From Nyssa sinensis (lineage: Eukaryota > Streptophyta > Magnoliopsida > Cornales > Nyssaceae): 64,000 bases of DNA. The number at the start of each line of letters is the position of its first letter. The first letter of the stretch is position 1. Below the pieces are notes generated by a model. The model did no database searches. It was not told where the DNA came from and saw only the letters and a list, made by a program, of their open reading frames with translations. The DNA lies in the NCBI GenBank assembly GCA_008638375.1, contig CM018031.1, forward strand, positions 10,568,062 to 10,632,061. The letters run 5' to 3'. Both the position numbers and the translations under genes were made by a program. Positions 1-10,871 of this stretch are shown here, in pieces.

Positions 1-713
1 CAAGGCATATGTAGTTGATATGGACTATAGTGTTTTGAGGGCATGATGATAAGGGATCCAGATTGTGGTATTGGTTGGATAACAAGGTCCTAAGGATGGC
101 TTGGTATCCTGAAAGAAAATCCACAAAAGTACACCTTGACGCATTACACCTACTTGGGATTGGAAGGCAAGGTCTGAGGGACCAAAACTTGGTCTGGAGT
201 TAGACAATGGTTACCACCATCGAGGACATGGGACTTTCGGAGGAAATTTAGTTCAGAGGCTTGAGCGATGGCAAGTCTAAACAGTCCTCGTCAGGTGGGA
301 TGGGAAACTTAGGGACATGTCTTAGGTCAATTTGAGGCAAGGGGGAAAATCATTTGACTTGGCAAGGCATATGTAGTTGATATGGACTATAGTGTTTTGA
401 GGGCATGATGATAAGGGATCCAGATTGTGGTATTGGTTGGATAACAAGGTCCTAAGGATGGATTGGTATCCTGAAAGAAAATCCACAAAATTACACCTTG
501 ACGCATTACACCTACTTGGGATTGGAAGGCAAGGTGCGAGGGACCAAAACTTGGTCTGGAGCCAGACGGTGGTTACCACCATCAAGGACATGGGACTTTC
601 GGAGGAAATTTAGTTCAGAGGCTTGAGCGAGGGCAAGTCTAAACAGCCCTCGTCAGGTGGGATCGGAAACTTAGGGACATGTCTTAGGTCAATTTGAGGC
701 AAGGGGGAAAATC
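1..713. repeat. Two-copy tandem repeat, 362-bp unit
   Basis: The unit beginning CAAGGCATATG at base 1 starts again at base 363. The copies can be followed with scattered substitutions to about base 713, giving one full and one nearly full unit. The array may extend leftwards beyond the window. No coding potential is convincing. It directly precedes gag-like sequence, so it may belong to the 5' untranslated or LTR part of a gypsy-type retrotransposon; that link is inference. Confidence 0.85.
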
Positions 714-1990
714 ATGTCATTAGGCACATGGAATCATGTGCTGACATGCATAATGATTTGCACATGTGTAGTAGATCTCTACAGGCCTAAGGCCCCTATA
801 GATAGGCATGATTTGGTGTGTTTTGGGGTCAAAAAGTTCGGAGATTGTGGTCCATCGTTGGTCGGAATCTTCATTTGGGCCCACATCATTCCCCTCTGCT
901 TCAGGTTGCCCCACCCTTGTCCGGACTGGATTTCTACCCAGGTCCCATTATTGAGTAGAGTACATCATCATCAAAGAACCATCAATATTTTTGGCGGACT
1001 ACATTGGGGAGGTAGTCTTACCAAAAATGGGAGGACCAATGCCTGACACCCAAATAGAGGAGCATTCTTCATCTGGAGCAGGTCGGGCCAAAGTACAAAG
1101 GTTGATCCCTCACAATCTATCTCCTGGAATGACAATTTGCCACCATGCAAGAGTCTGAAAATCAAATTTTGATTTTCATGCATGAAATGCATCGACAAGT
1201 CATGGCTACACTCGCCCACAAGGATACTGCACGGCTGTGCCTAACACCTGTGGGACTAGCAGTTGTGCTCTCCATCCACTCTCCCACAACCAGCAACAAT
1301 GACTTTTGAAGGAAATCCAACCAGTGGTATTGCTACCAGAGATCCATAAGTTACGACAAGTCATCTTCCCCAAACGTTCGTTATTCTCGACAAGTCAAGT
1401 GGAAGCAATGTTGCAATGTGAAAGGTCAAACGTGGGAGTTCGGTTTGATTTCAAACCTCCGTATTGTGCAGAACTAGCTTTGCTCCTGTATCCAGCAGAC
1501 TACAAAATCCCCAGCTTTCATCTTGTTTAAAGACAGACTGGAAATTCCAGGGAGCACATCAATCAGCTGGTTGATGCGTTGGTGCAATTTGGCAGTGACC
1601 ACAACTTGCCCTTCAGAGAATTTTCAAAGGGTGTCCTATACGTGGTACACCCATGTACCACCTGGCTCCATAAAGTCGTGGGACAAGATGGTTGTACAAT
1701 TTCTTGTCAAATTCTGTTATGCAGACGAACACAGCAATTCAGTTTACTGATAAAATAAAATAAAAACAATTCAGGAAGATCTGAACAAGTATGTTAAAGT
1801 TTGATGCTTTGGAGAAAAACCATGGAATGCTATGAGAGCATCCCAGAGGAAGCTTTCAAAATCAATGCAAAATGGCTACAAGATTTACCTTATTGGCTTC
1901 TTAGTGTCAACATCATTACCTTCTCCGAGTTTTATGAGTGGGTCTGGGAGACGAGCAAAATCATTGAAATGTCATTATGACTATGATCTA
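714..1990 (+). mobile_element. Degenerate Ty3/gypsy gag region
   Basis: Short disconnected frames resemble plant gypsy gag proteins. At 1430-1535 there is a PPYCAELALLLYPADYKIPSF-like stretch, the usual lead-in to the gag domain. At 1540-1760 come SREH-like sequence, FREFSKGV and TWYTHVPPGSIKSW, the core of the Retrotrans_gag domain. At 1821-1970 a frame with MECYESIPEEAFKIN and a final FSEFYEWVWETSKII resembles the end of gag. Several frameshifts and stops separate these pieces, so the element is dead. I see no protease, reverse transcriptase or paired LTR in the window. The family assignment is by motif recognition only. Confidence 0.6.
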
Positions 1991-2192
1991 TATATATGCC
2001 TTTGGCACCTGTTTGTTGTTTTGATCACTTACCACGTTTGTGATATGTTTGCTCACGAGACACTGATTTTATTCCTTGGGTCCTTGTGATGTACAATTCT
2101 ATAAACTTAAACGTTTGTTGGATTTTGAACTTGGTTTGGTTACTTTTGATCTGCAGTTAGCTCCTCTGATTTGAATTTCTATGATAATGCAG

Positions 2193-2447
2193 GGCCCACT
2201 TTCAACAACATTTCCCATTGAAAACAGGAATAGCCCAGTGACAATGAAAGCACTGAAAAACCATCTGGACCGAACGAAGAATCTTCCATTTGTGAAGCGA
2301 ATATCTGATTTTCACCTGCTGCTCTTGGTGGCCAAGTTTTTAGACATTAATGCTGATGTTCCTGCATTGGCGGAGTGTGTGCTGACACAATCATCGGTGC
2401 CAGAGGGTTACCAGCTTTTAATTGAGTCCATAGCCGGTGCTGCTTGA
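2193..2447 (+). CDS. Terminal exon of an unrecognised gene
   Basis: The open frame follows a good 3' splice site (ATAATGCAG at 2184-2192) and ends at TGA 2445-2447, giving about 84 residues. The peptide is smooth and well composed, with an amphipathic, helix-rich look (KALKNHLDRTKNLPFVKRIS, then LLLLVAKFLDINADVPALAE) and the terminus LIESIAGAA. I do not recognise the family. Upstream exons were not found: the sequence immediately 5' reads as retrotransposon, so they may lie left of the window. The exon could alternatively be a gene fragment carried by a transposon. Strand and frame are fairly secure; function is unknown. Confidence 0.45.
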   Translation, partial: GPLSTTFPIENRNSPVTMKALKNHLDRTKNLPFVKRISDFHLLLLVAKFLDINADVPALAECVLTQSSVPEGYQLLIESIAGAA

Positions 2448-3872
2448 TACGGCTTGCTTGCTTGCTCGCTTGTCTTCTGCTGAATCAATACATGTCATAA
2501 ATCTCTTCCCTTCAGAGGATTTTGAACATGCAATGATGCCTTGATTGGAGAGGGGTCCAGTGGAGCAGCATCTAGCTGGACCACCATGCATGCCCCCCCA
2601 AAAACTGGCTCTGTGGTTTGGCAATTTAACTGTATAACTCAATCCAAGCCTTAAATAACTTCAGTTTGTCTGGATATTTATTTTTCTTAAAACAGGCTGA
2701 CTCTGTTTATAGTACATTACATGCTTTAGTGATTGAAGAAGCTGGAATGAGATAATAGAACGATTATTTACCTAAATCTCGTCCGAAAAAAAGGTGCTGC
2801 CACATCATTTGGGTAGCATTTTTTGGGCTGAAGTGTTGGACAATGTAACACAATTGTTTGTTTATTCTTTTTGCCTTTGCCAAATCCCTTTACTTTTCCA
2901 AAATTGGGCCTAGAATATTTAGGACTATAATTTCAAATTTCAAAATTTCTGAATAAAAAGAAGTGTATGACATTGAAGATTGATGTAAAAGATTTTTCAT
3001 TTGTACACTGGTATTTTATTTTTATTTTTATTTTTATTTAGTACAAGGATAAGGGGACAGCAGCTAGCCGCCTTACGTTATCTTGATCAACTCACTTGTT
3101 ATGACGATTTTCTTTTACATAAAAATTGATACATAAATGTGTGAAATTGCGTTAATTCGTTTATGGAAACTACAGTAGTCGCAATATAATAGAATTTTCC
3201 TTGAAAATTCATCACGGTTCATATAAGGGCTAGAACTCAAGCAGGTTGTGAGGGATTAAGGAGTAGCGCAAGCCGGCCCAACCCTGAAAGAGTTTAAAAG
3301 GTTTCTTATGTTATGGTCAACCAAAACCTTACCTTGTACTGTGGTTGCTCAACCCAAACCTAATGTAAGGTCTACTGGTGGTGGAATAAATACCATTCTA
3401 ACACATTGATGTCGGACAACAGTAATTGTGTTTTTTTAGGCTGTTTAAAGTCAGTTTCTACGCGGCTAGAAGGTGGTAAATAAAGTTGAGCTTTAGGATT
3501 TGTAAACATGTAAGAAAAAGGTTAGGATATGGGTTCAAAATCAAAATCAATCAATGGGAACCAAGACTCGAGGCTGTTCTCAGTGGGCGTTAAGAGTTAC
3601 CTGGAAGGTATAGTGAAGCCATTTGCCTTTGGGCACAACACTGAAGCATAGAAAGCAGTCCGCTGGTTAAAAACTGTTGTTCAGAGAATCTTGGTAATAA
3701 TAGAAGGGTGAAGATTTCGCTAAGCTATGCAAATTTCTTGCAACTAGTAGTGTGAATAGATTAAATTTTGAAAATAAGTAGAAATCAACTTTGCGTGCTA
3801 AAATCAAGAGTCTCACAGAATTGAGTATAAACGCATCCAGTTGAAAGATTAGTCTATTAAAATCTCTCCCCC

Positions 3873-3904
<32 letters not shown>

Positions 3905-4670
3905 AAAAAAACAAACAAAAAATGATCTTCCTAGAGACACAATAAACTGACCCTCCTAAGCATCAAAACATATAGCAAAATAAGCATTAGGTGAGTAAAA
4001 ATAATAGACACAGCGGCCGCTGATCTGGGTAGTGTTGGCTGACCCTAATTTACATTATCAAAGGAAAATTAACTCTCACAGATTACTAAGCTGTGATTTG
4101 GACATATCATTTGATGAAGGAACAACTGCCTTTTATTTATACACCAAAAATTAAAATACCTTCCGAAGGGACACTGTTTGCTTCAATCAAAATTCTAAAG
4201 ACCAATTTTTGGCTTTTCAGTCAACTTCTTACAGGGTTGAAACTGTTCAAACCAGTGGCCTTGGGCTACTATTCACTAGAGCTGCCACCATTTAGAGTCA
4301 TTTGTTTGAATGGATGGAGCACCCATTTCTCAAACAAGGACTGTGATGCATGTGTGATATGGCGAAATACAAGGCAGCCACAGTTGCAAAGACGACCTAA
4401 ATCTGTGGATTAAGAAAAATGCTCTCTACTTTGAGGGAGAGGCAGAATAAGAACCTGAAGAGGAGGAATGGTGCAGAGTTATTATAAGTTGTTTTCCAGG
4501 AAGCATGCAACTTGCTTCTGCAATAGGCTCAAGGCTTCAACCATAAATGAAAAAAAGAGGTATGAAGTCTTTCTAATCCATCCAATTTCCATGTCTTATG
4601 GGCTCTTAACTTAATTTCTCCCAGGAATGCCATTTCATTGACCAGGATAAACGCTTGGCTGAGCACATAT
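2448..4670. other. Intergenic, no convincing gene
   Basis: AT-rich sequence without a supported gene. It contains a (TTTTTA)n-like stretch near 3012-3040 and a long poly-C run joined directly to poly-A at about 3877-3911. The 106-codon frame at 4093-4413 has no recognisable features. Confidence 0.6.
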
Positions 4671-4989
4671 TTACTGCCATAACGAGCATAGGTCTCCAAA
4701 CTGAGGAATCTGTTTTATAGGTAAGACGTGCGCACACACCCACTAGTCCCAATTGGAACTTGAATCTCCGGCCTCTTATTTGGGAGGTGGAGGAGATACC
4801 ACTTAAGCAATACCTTTAATAATGACATCCATGAGTCATTGTACCAGGTAACATCAGAATAATCAGATTAGCATCAACACCATCTATGATATTCAAATCA
4901 CCACAAGAAAGGAAAATATTATCGACAAAGCACAGATGCAGAAATTTGGGTTACTGCCTTAATGAGTATGGGTCTCCAATCTGAGGAAT

Positions 4990-5044
<55 letters not shown>

Positions 5045-5272
5045 TAAGATCCACACCCACCCACTTGTCACAATTGGTACTTGAACCCACAACCTCTTAT
5101 TTGGAAGGTGGAGATAATATTTTGGAGTAATGACATCCATGTGTCATTTTACTGGGTAACATCAGACGAATCAGATTAGTATCAACAACATGTATGATAT
5201 TCAAATCAACAGAGTTTGACCCCAAAAGAAGGAAAAATTTATCAACAAAGTACACATGCACAAATTTGGTGT
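4671..5272. repeat. Tandem duplication, about 280-bp unit, with (TA)n expansion
   Basis: The segment starting TTACTGCC at 4671 is repeated from 4951. Matched landmarks include the GAGGAATCT motif, the line beginning CCTCTTATTTGG followed by GAGGTGGAG, ATGACATCCATG, and the ATCAACAAAG/ATCGACAAAG motif. The second copy has gained about 50 bp of (TA)n at 4991-5040. Each copy includes a motif matching a reversed tRNA-type B box (GGTTCAAGT on the minus strand at about 5078), so a SINE may lie inside the unit. Confidence 0.8.
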
Positions 5273-6035
5273 TTTTTTTTTTTTTTTGTTCTGGGGGAGG
5301 GGGGGATTTTGATTTGAAGTTCAACTTCCATATATATATATATAGCCTCTTGGGTATAGGATGTCTATCCATGATAATATCTTGGAAGTTATTTTGAAGC
5401 AAACACATTAAAAAAAATTAACAGAGATATCTAGCCAACCCTACTTATTTCAGTTCAATCTATATGGTATTGTTGCATGTACATTAAACCTATTTAGCAT
5501 GTGATACAGGTGTTTCAAAAATCAAATGGATATGTAAAATTTTAAGTTTTTTTTTTATCAGTGAAGGTATAGATCATTAAAAGGGGCGCCCGATTCGGGC
5601 AAACCCAACTTCACAAAAATAATGATAGGCAATTAGGATTTAGGAAAATTTTAAGTTTTAACAATGCTTTCCCATAAAGTATGGGCAATGACACCTCAGC
5701 AGACCACAGTCAGAATTGAGGAACATACTCCGGTGAATGTATATAGACAAATAGATCAATAAATATTAAGAACTGCATAATACTCAAGAATGTTCACATT
5801 TAGTGAGAACATGAGGGAACACAGCAAAAGATAAGTGAAACTAGATTTCAAGGAAGCATGCTATGGCATTTCTTACCTTGATGGCATAATTTCGTTCAAA
5901 ACACAAAAAATGACAATAAGATAAACAATATTAAATTCTGACAACAAAATTGTGAAACTTCTCTCATCTTGAAAGAAACCAAGCAGATGAGCACTTGAGA
6001 AGAATACCAAATAAATAATAGAGAAGCTATTACCA
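5273..6035. other. 3' flank of UTP15
   Basis: AT-rich DNA downstream of the minus-strand UTP15 gene, with a poly-T run at 5271-5287 and a short (TA)n at 5332-5343. It presumably contains the UTP15 3' untranslated region. No other feature is supported. Confidence 0.5.
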
Positions 6036-7622
6036 TTATCTTCTTCCAGCAATCCTCAGTAAGGGAGAAATTATACCCTGTATCTCCTGCAATGACTGTT
6101 GTAGCCTTATCTCCTCCTCAACAGATCGCTTCAGGTTCCTGATATGGTTTTTCAAAACATCAGAACTTTTAATATCTTCCGCCCGCATTTCAACAACTTT
6201 CTTTGCCAACCCCATCAACAAGCCAGCATACCTCGGCATTGTTGAGTTCCTCTGAAGAAACCCCAACAATAACCCGAGCTCCTCCATATCCAAATTCGAA
6301 ACACATTTCAACAATTTCTTCCTCGCCACCAATTCCTCCATTACAGCCACTACATTCTCCGGATTCTTCCCACTCAAGGCTGATACTAAAGCTTCCTTAT
6401 GCCTGAACTTCTTCAATAACTTATCATGTTCAGATAACTTCACCTTTTTTGGCCTCATAATCAAATAATCCCCTTCTGAAGGCTTCTCATTTTGGCCTCG
6501 ATGGAAGTACCGAAAGTAAGAAGGCCTCAAAACCTGCTTCTGAGGCTCTTCCATAGAACCCAAACCCACAAAACCTCCTAACTCAGACTCCACATTTTCA
6601 ATCCCTTTCCTCTTCCCTGCATATATAATCCCATTTGAAGTACCGATAACCCTCGTCAAACAATCCGGCGAGAACCCAATTGACAACAGAGGCGCCGGGT
6701 ATCTCATTGAATGTGTAATCTTAAACTTCGCATAATCAAAAACCTTCATATACCCGTCCAAAGAGACGCTCAAAATCCGATACTGTTGTGACTCCTCCCC
6801 ACTCTCTTTCCCAATCTTTCCAACACAGATCGAAGTCACCGTCTTATTGTGGCTCTCCATCGAATACAATAACTTCCCTCCACCAATCACGTCCCAAATC
6901 TTCACAGAATTCCCACCAGCTGTTGCAATTAAGCCACCGGAAGGCAAGAAAATTACGTCCTCAACGGGCTTCCCGTGATTCACCTCCATCACCGAGCTCG
7001 AACCAGAAACCCTAACATCCCAGACCTTAACTGTATGATCATAGGACCCCGTGATGAACATATCGTCGTTCGCAGGCGAAGCGTCTCCACACCGAACATA
7101 ATCTTTATGCCCAATAAGTTCACTAATCTGCGTTTCGGACGCAACGTCCCAATACTTAACAATCGCGTCATCACCGCCGGAGAAGAGGTGGAGCTTATCG
7201 ACTCGGGGGTAGCGGACGAGGTGGACAGGGCGGGAGTGGCCGCGGAGCTTGCGGAGTGGGGACCGGGTCTTAACGTCTAAAACCTGGACGATGCCGGAGT
7301 GGGATCCGGCGGCGATGAGGCGGCCGTCCGAGCGGAAGGAGGCGGAGGTTGCGGTGTCGGTGAAGGCGGAGATGGTGGCCTTGGGCTCGAGCGTTTGGGC
7401 GGAGAAGATGGTGACTGTAGCGGAGTGGGTGGCGGCGAAGTCATGAGGCTGCGTTGGGGAGAAAGAGAGGGACGTTATGGAAGAAATTAGGGTTTCGGTG
7501 GGTTGGGGTTTAAATGATTTCCAGTACTTCGATTCTGGGGTTGATGTCGATTTTTTTGAAGTGGGTTTGAGTTTTGGTTTTACTGGGAAGGTTTTGGCTA
7601 TGGCCGTCTGTTCTTCCGCCAT
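6036..7622 (-). CDS. UTP15: U3 snoRNP protein UTP15 (WD40)
   Basis: Intact 528-residue single-exon gene. UTP15 is a t-UTP/UTP-A subunit of the nucleolar small-subunit processome, needed for pre-rRNA transcription and 18S processing. The N-terminal part (about 45-330) holds WD40 repeats; clear examples are LIAAGSHSGIVQVLD, GGDDAIVKYWD, ITGSYDHTVKVWD and IATAGGNSVKIWD. The C-terminal part (about 370-520) matches the Utp15 C-terminal helical domain, with FRYFHRG, KLLKKFRHKEAL, MEELVARKKLL and LLGFLQRN. The length agrees with plant UTP15 (about 530 residues). The ATG at 7620-7622 opens the conserved MAEEQ start and lies just after a short GC-richer leader. It is transcribed away from NDX. The assignment rests on recognised motifs; the reaction and complex are family knowledge. 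Confidence 0.93.
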   Translation of the reverse strand: MAEEQTAIAKTFPVKPKLKPTSKKSTSTPESKYWKSFKPQPTETLISSITSLSFSPTQPHDFAATHSATVTIFSAQTLEPKATISAFTDTATSASFRSDGRLIAAGSHSGIVQVLDVKTRSPLRKLRGHSRPVHLVRYPRVDKLHLFSGGDDAIVKYWDVASETQISELIGHKDYVRCGDASPANDDMFITGSYDHTVKVWDVRVSGSSSVMEVNHGKPVEDVIFLPSGGLIATAGGNSVKIWDVIGGGKLLYSMESHNKTVTSICVGKIGKESGEESQQYRILSVSLDGYMKVFDYAKFKITHSMRYPAPLLSIGFSPDCLTRVIGTSNGIIYAGKRKGIENVESELGGFVGLGSMEEPQKQVLRPSYFRYFHRGQNEKPSEGDYLIMRPKKVKLSEHDKLLKKFRHKEALVSALSGKNPENVVAVMEELVARKKLLKCVSNLDMEELGLLLGFLQRNSTMPRYAGLLMGLAKKVVEMRAEDIKSSDVLKNHIRNLKRSVEEEIRLQQSLQEIQGIISPLLRIAGRR

Positions 7623-10270
7623 TGAAGAAGTATCAGTTTAGGTGTCAGCTACACGGGCCTGAGTTGAAGAGTTTTGTGTTCGGGGTTTAGGGTTTTGCTG
7701 CTAACCTCTTCTCTCACAAAGGTGCGATACGCTTATGGTAAGTCTCATACGGTGGACTCCAGTCATTTCAGCCAAGGAAAAATCCTTTATTTTTATTTTA
7801 GCTAAACATTTTTTAAGGATTAACTTTAATACTACACTATATTTTAGTTAGAGATATTTTTAAATTTAAAATATTCAAATAATCAAAGTTTAATACTTAT
7901 TTTTTACAGTTTTATTTTTAACTATCATATTTCATTAGTTATTTTTTAATAGTTAAATTTTAATAGTCATTCTACTTTTTTTAAATAAAACACAATAAAA
8001 ACAAGTTAAATATAATTAATATATTTCTAAAATATTTAAACCATGGTTTGTCGTAATATTAATATAATTAATTAATTATTATTTTAAATTAATATAATAA
8101 TCTAAATAAATGTTATAACCTATTAACATATATATAAATACACATTCTATTAAGTATTAATAATATATATATATATATTAATATAGTAAAAAATAATCAA
8201 TCATTTTGACTAATATTTTACTAGCTAGCTATTAAGTATTAATAATATATATATTAATATAGTGAAAAATAATCAATCATTTTGACTAATATTTTTGAAG
8301 TCATAAATTCTTTTGGATCTTAAATTTTTTTAATGCTCTTTTGCATATACAAACTCAGCAATCCATTAAATATTTTAAGTTTTAAAATTTTATTAATTAC
8401 AGTAATTTTAACCTTTGAGTACATCTCAATTCCTAAAAGATTTAATAAATAAGAGTCTCGCTTGTATATTTTTACTAGCATTGCATGTATTATTGGTCAA
8501 ATATTGAGTAAATTATAATCTGGACGTCTTAAGTTTTTTTAACAATTATAGACTATTTAATCCTATCAGAGTTGTCACTTAACATTATTAATGGTATTGT
8601 TATATTTACAAATATATCTCTTATTTTTAATTAATTTTTAAATTAAAATTTGCATATATACAAAAAAGACTAAAATACCCTAAATGAAATTTACATTTAG
8701 TTTGCATTTCATTAGTATTTGAGTTGCATTGCATTGATTGACACCACGGTATTTCAATAAGACGAAGCTATGCTCTCCACCTCGTCTCTTCAGTTTCCAA
8801 AGTGCCGTTAATGTATTTTATGAGAATAAGACCATTTTGTATTTCCAAACCCAAAAACCATTTGACCCGAATCCATCACGGGGCCCTGATTCGATCGATT
8901 CATATTTTTCATCAAACCATAAATCCACCTCATCTCTTCAGCGGAAACAGTATTGATATATGCGATTAAGACCATCTCTTTGTGTCCAAAAGCTGAGCCC
9001 ATCTGACCTTAACTCCATCAAACCTTAAATCGAAATAATCAAATCCCTCAATTTGTCCTCTTAGTTGTCTCTGGATTGTCCTCATTTGGAAAAAATTACC
9101 ATAAATCTATCTTACTATTTATTTACCTTTTTTTATTTTTTTAATATAAAAAAGTTGACGTTGATTTATTCCTTACATTTCCTCCCTCATATAGTTGGTA
9201 GCTTTTTGTTCTTTAATATATATTTTTTCCCTTTTTTCCAAATTATTATAGATAATTTTTTTTTAATATTGTGAAAAATGTTATCAATCAAAAACATTAT
9301 TTTTAACTTTGTGTGTTTTATTGTTAATAAAGAGAGTACTTGTTGCAACATCTACATTACATTACCTTGCTTGTGTATAAGATGGTGAAAAACAGATAAA
9401 CTTTTATTGAGATAAATATATTATTTTTGAAATTAGTTTAACAATAAATTATGAGTAATAACCATTTTCGCAAAACTATGACACAAGTGCGTGGATTGAA
9501 CCACAGTTACTTGGTTCGAGATATAACGTGTGTATGTTTCCTCTATAGGGTCACAGTGCATCCTGCTAGTCGACTAAATAACATGTCACAAACATTAAAG
9601 CATATCGCAATTGCTTGTTAGAATACTTAACGATAGGGTGTATTAAGATCCCCATTTATTTTCCATCCATGATAGAGCGAGTGTTGCGTGTGACATCACA
9701 TTTATGTCAACTTAAGAGATTTGAATAGCTCGAGGTACTAGGAATCAATGCTCAAGATTATTCCTTCTCACATTGAACATGTATACATAAATAATAATAT
9801 TTCGAGTATTGTCATAGGTCTCACATCCTACAATAGCCATTCTTGTATTTTAAAAAATCGTGCTCATACAATTATTAATCTAAAAGTTAATATTAAAAAA
9901 CTTAATATATTATAATAATTAATTAATAATTGGAGACGTCATTTTTAAAGTAATACTTTTCACTCGGATGTTCAAGATATGCCTCTTATGAAATAAGTCT
10001 TTTGAATAGAGATGTTCTAATAATTATATATTTTTAATACATAAAGATGTTCTTGTAATTATATATTTTTGATACATAAAATGTTAAATTGGAATAGGAA
10101 TTGAGCTTGAAACTCCAACTATAAATTTTCAGCATTAAATGACCTGTAATTGGAAGGACTGTTACTCATTATTGAGAGGATTGCTCATCACAGAGAAAAG
10201 GAAAAAGGTTTTGAGTTTGAAAAAATTAAATAAAATACATAAATGGGGTCATAAACATTTGTTTTTTTTA
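7623..10270. other. AT-rich intergenic region between UTP15 and NDX
   Basis: The first 100 bases are the UTP15 leader and promoter side. The remainder is very AT-rich and holds no supported gene. Two local duplications are visible. An 82-bp tandem repeat lies at 8149-8230 and 8231-8297 (ATTAAGTATTAATAATATAT start, ending TTGACTAATATTTT). A diverged direct repeat of about 149-bp period starts at about 8778 and 8926 (CACCTCRTCTCTTCAG, then AATAAGACC/ATTAAGACC). Confidence 0.65.
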
Positions 10271-10871
10271 TTCGGAGAATATATATATACACACAAACAC
10301 CGCACACGTTCATTTTGGCCTTTTTTCGGTTTGGGGGCTGTGGTTGCAGTTTATTGAAGACGCTGCACCAGCGCAGGTTAGCCCGGGGGGTCACCATCCC
10401 AAAGCAGTACTTAATCAAACACAAAAGCGTATATTAACGTAGTCCCCGATCACTCACTGCCTTTCTCAAATTCCAACTCGACGTGTACATTTCTACAGGT
10501 AATACCCGCGAATAATCTCTTAATTTTGCTCCCATTTTTGGCGCTCAAATTTAGCTTTCTCCTGCTCTCTTTGATTCCTTCATTCGATTTTCGTTTCAGT
10601 TAGCAAGGTAAGGTAAGGTCGGCTCAGCCCTGCTCTCACTATTTTGAATTTTGAAGTTTCTCGTGTTATCTGTACTGTAGTTTCTTTACATTAATCTTTG
10701 GAATATTTCGCATTTCTAGGGTTTTAATGTCTATTTCACTTCTCTTGCCATAAATCTAGGGTTTCTTCTGAAGACTTGTACAAGTTATTCGTTTTCTTAG
10801 AACATATATATACACGCTTGTTTGTGTTAATATATTTATTTATTTTTCGTCTTGGTTCCAGAGTCCGAAGA
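10271..10871 (+). promoter_or_regulatory. NDX promoter and 5' untranslated exons (putative)
   Basis: A TATA-like tract (ATATATATATAC) lies at about 10278-10289. Downstream are candidate non-coding leader exons ending in good donors: CTACAG|GTAATA at about 10498 and AGCAAG|GTAAGG at about 10609. The start codon lies in an exon opened by the acceptor TTCCAG at 10856-10861. The exact cap site and which leader exon is used cannot be decided from sequence alone. Confidence 0.5.

Noticed and set aside
1..713. CRISPR-like array
   Set aside because: Only two long 362-bp units without short repeats and unique spacers; this is plant nuclear DNA.
1821..2447. A single gene joining the 1821-1970 frame to the 2193-2447 exon
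   Set aside because: The first frame reads as the end of a retrotransposon gag and offers no clear donor before its stop.
3667..3918. Glycine-rich/phenylalanine-rich small protein on the minus strand
   Set aside because: It is only the translation of the poly-C/poly-A tract.
4093..4413. 106-codon open frame on the plus strand
   Set aside because: No domain, no plausible exon borders, no codon signal distinct from surroundings; likely a chance frame.
6203..7490. Plus-strand frames over UTP15
   Set aside because: Antisense shadows of the intact UTP15 gene.
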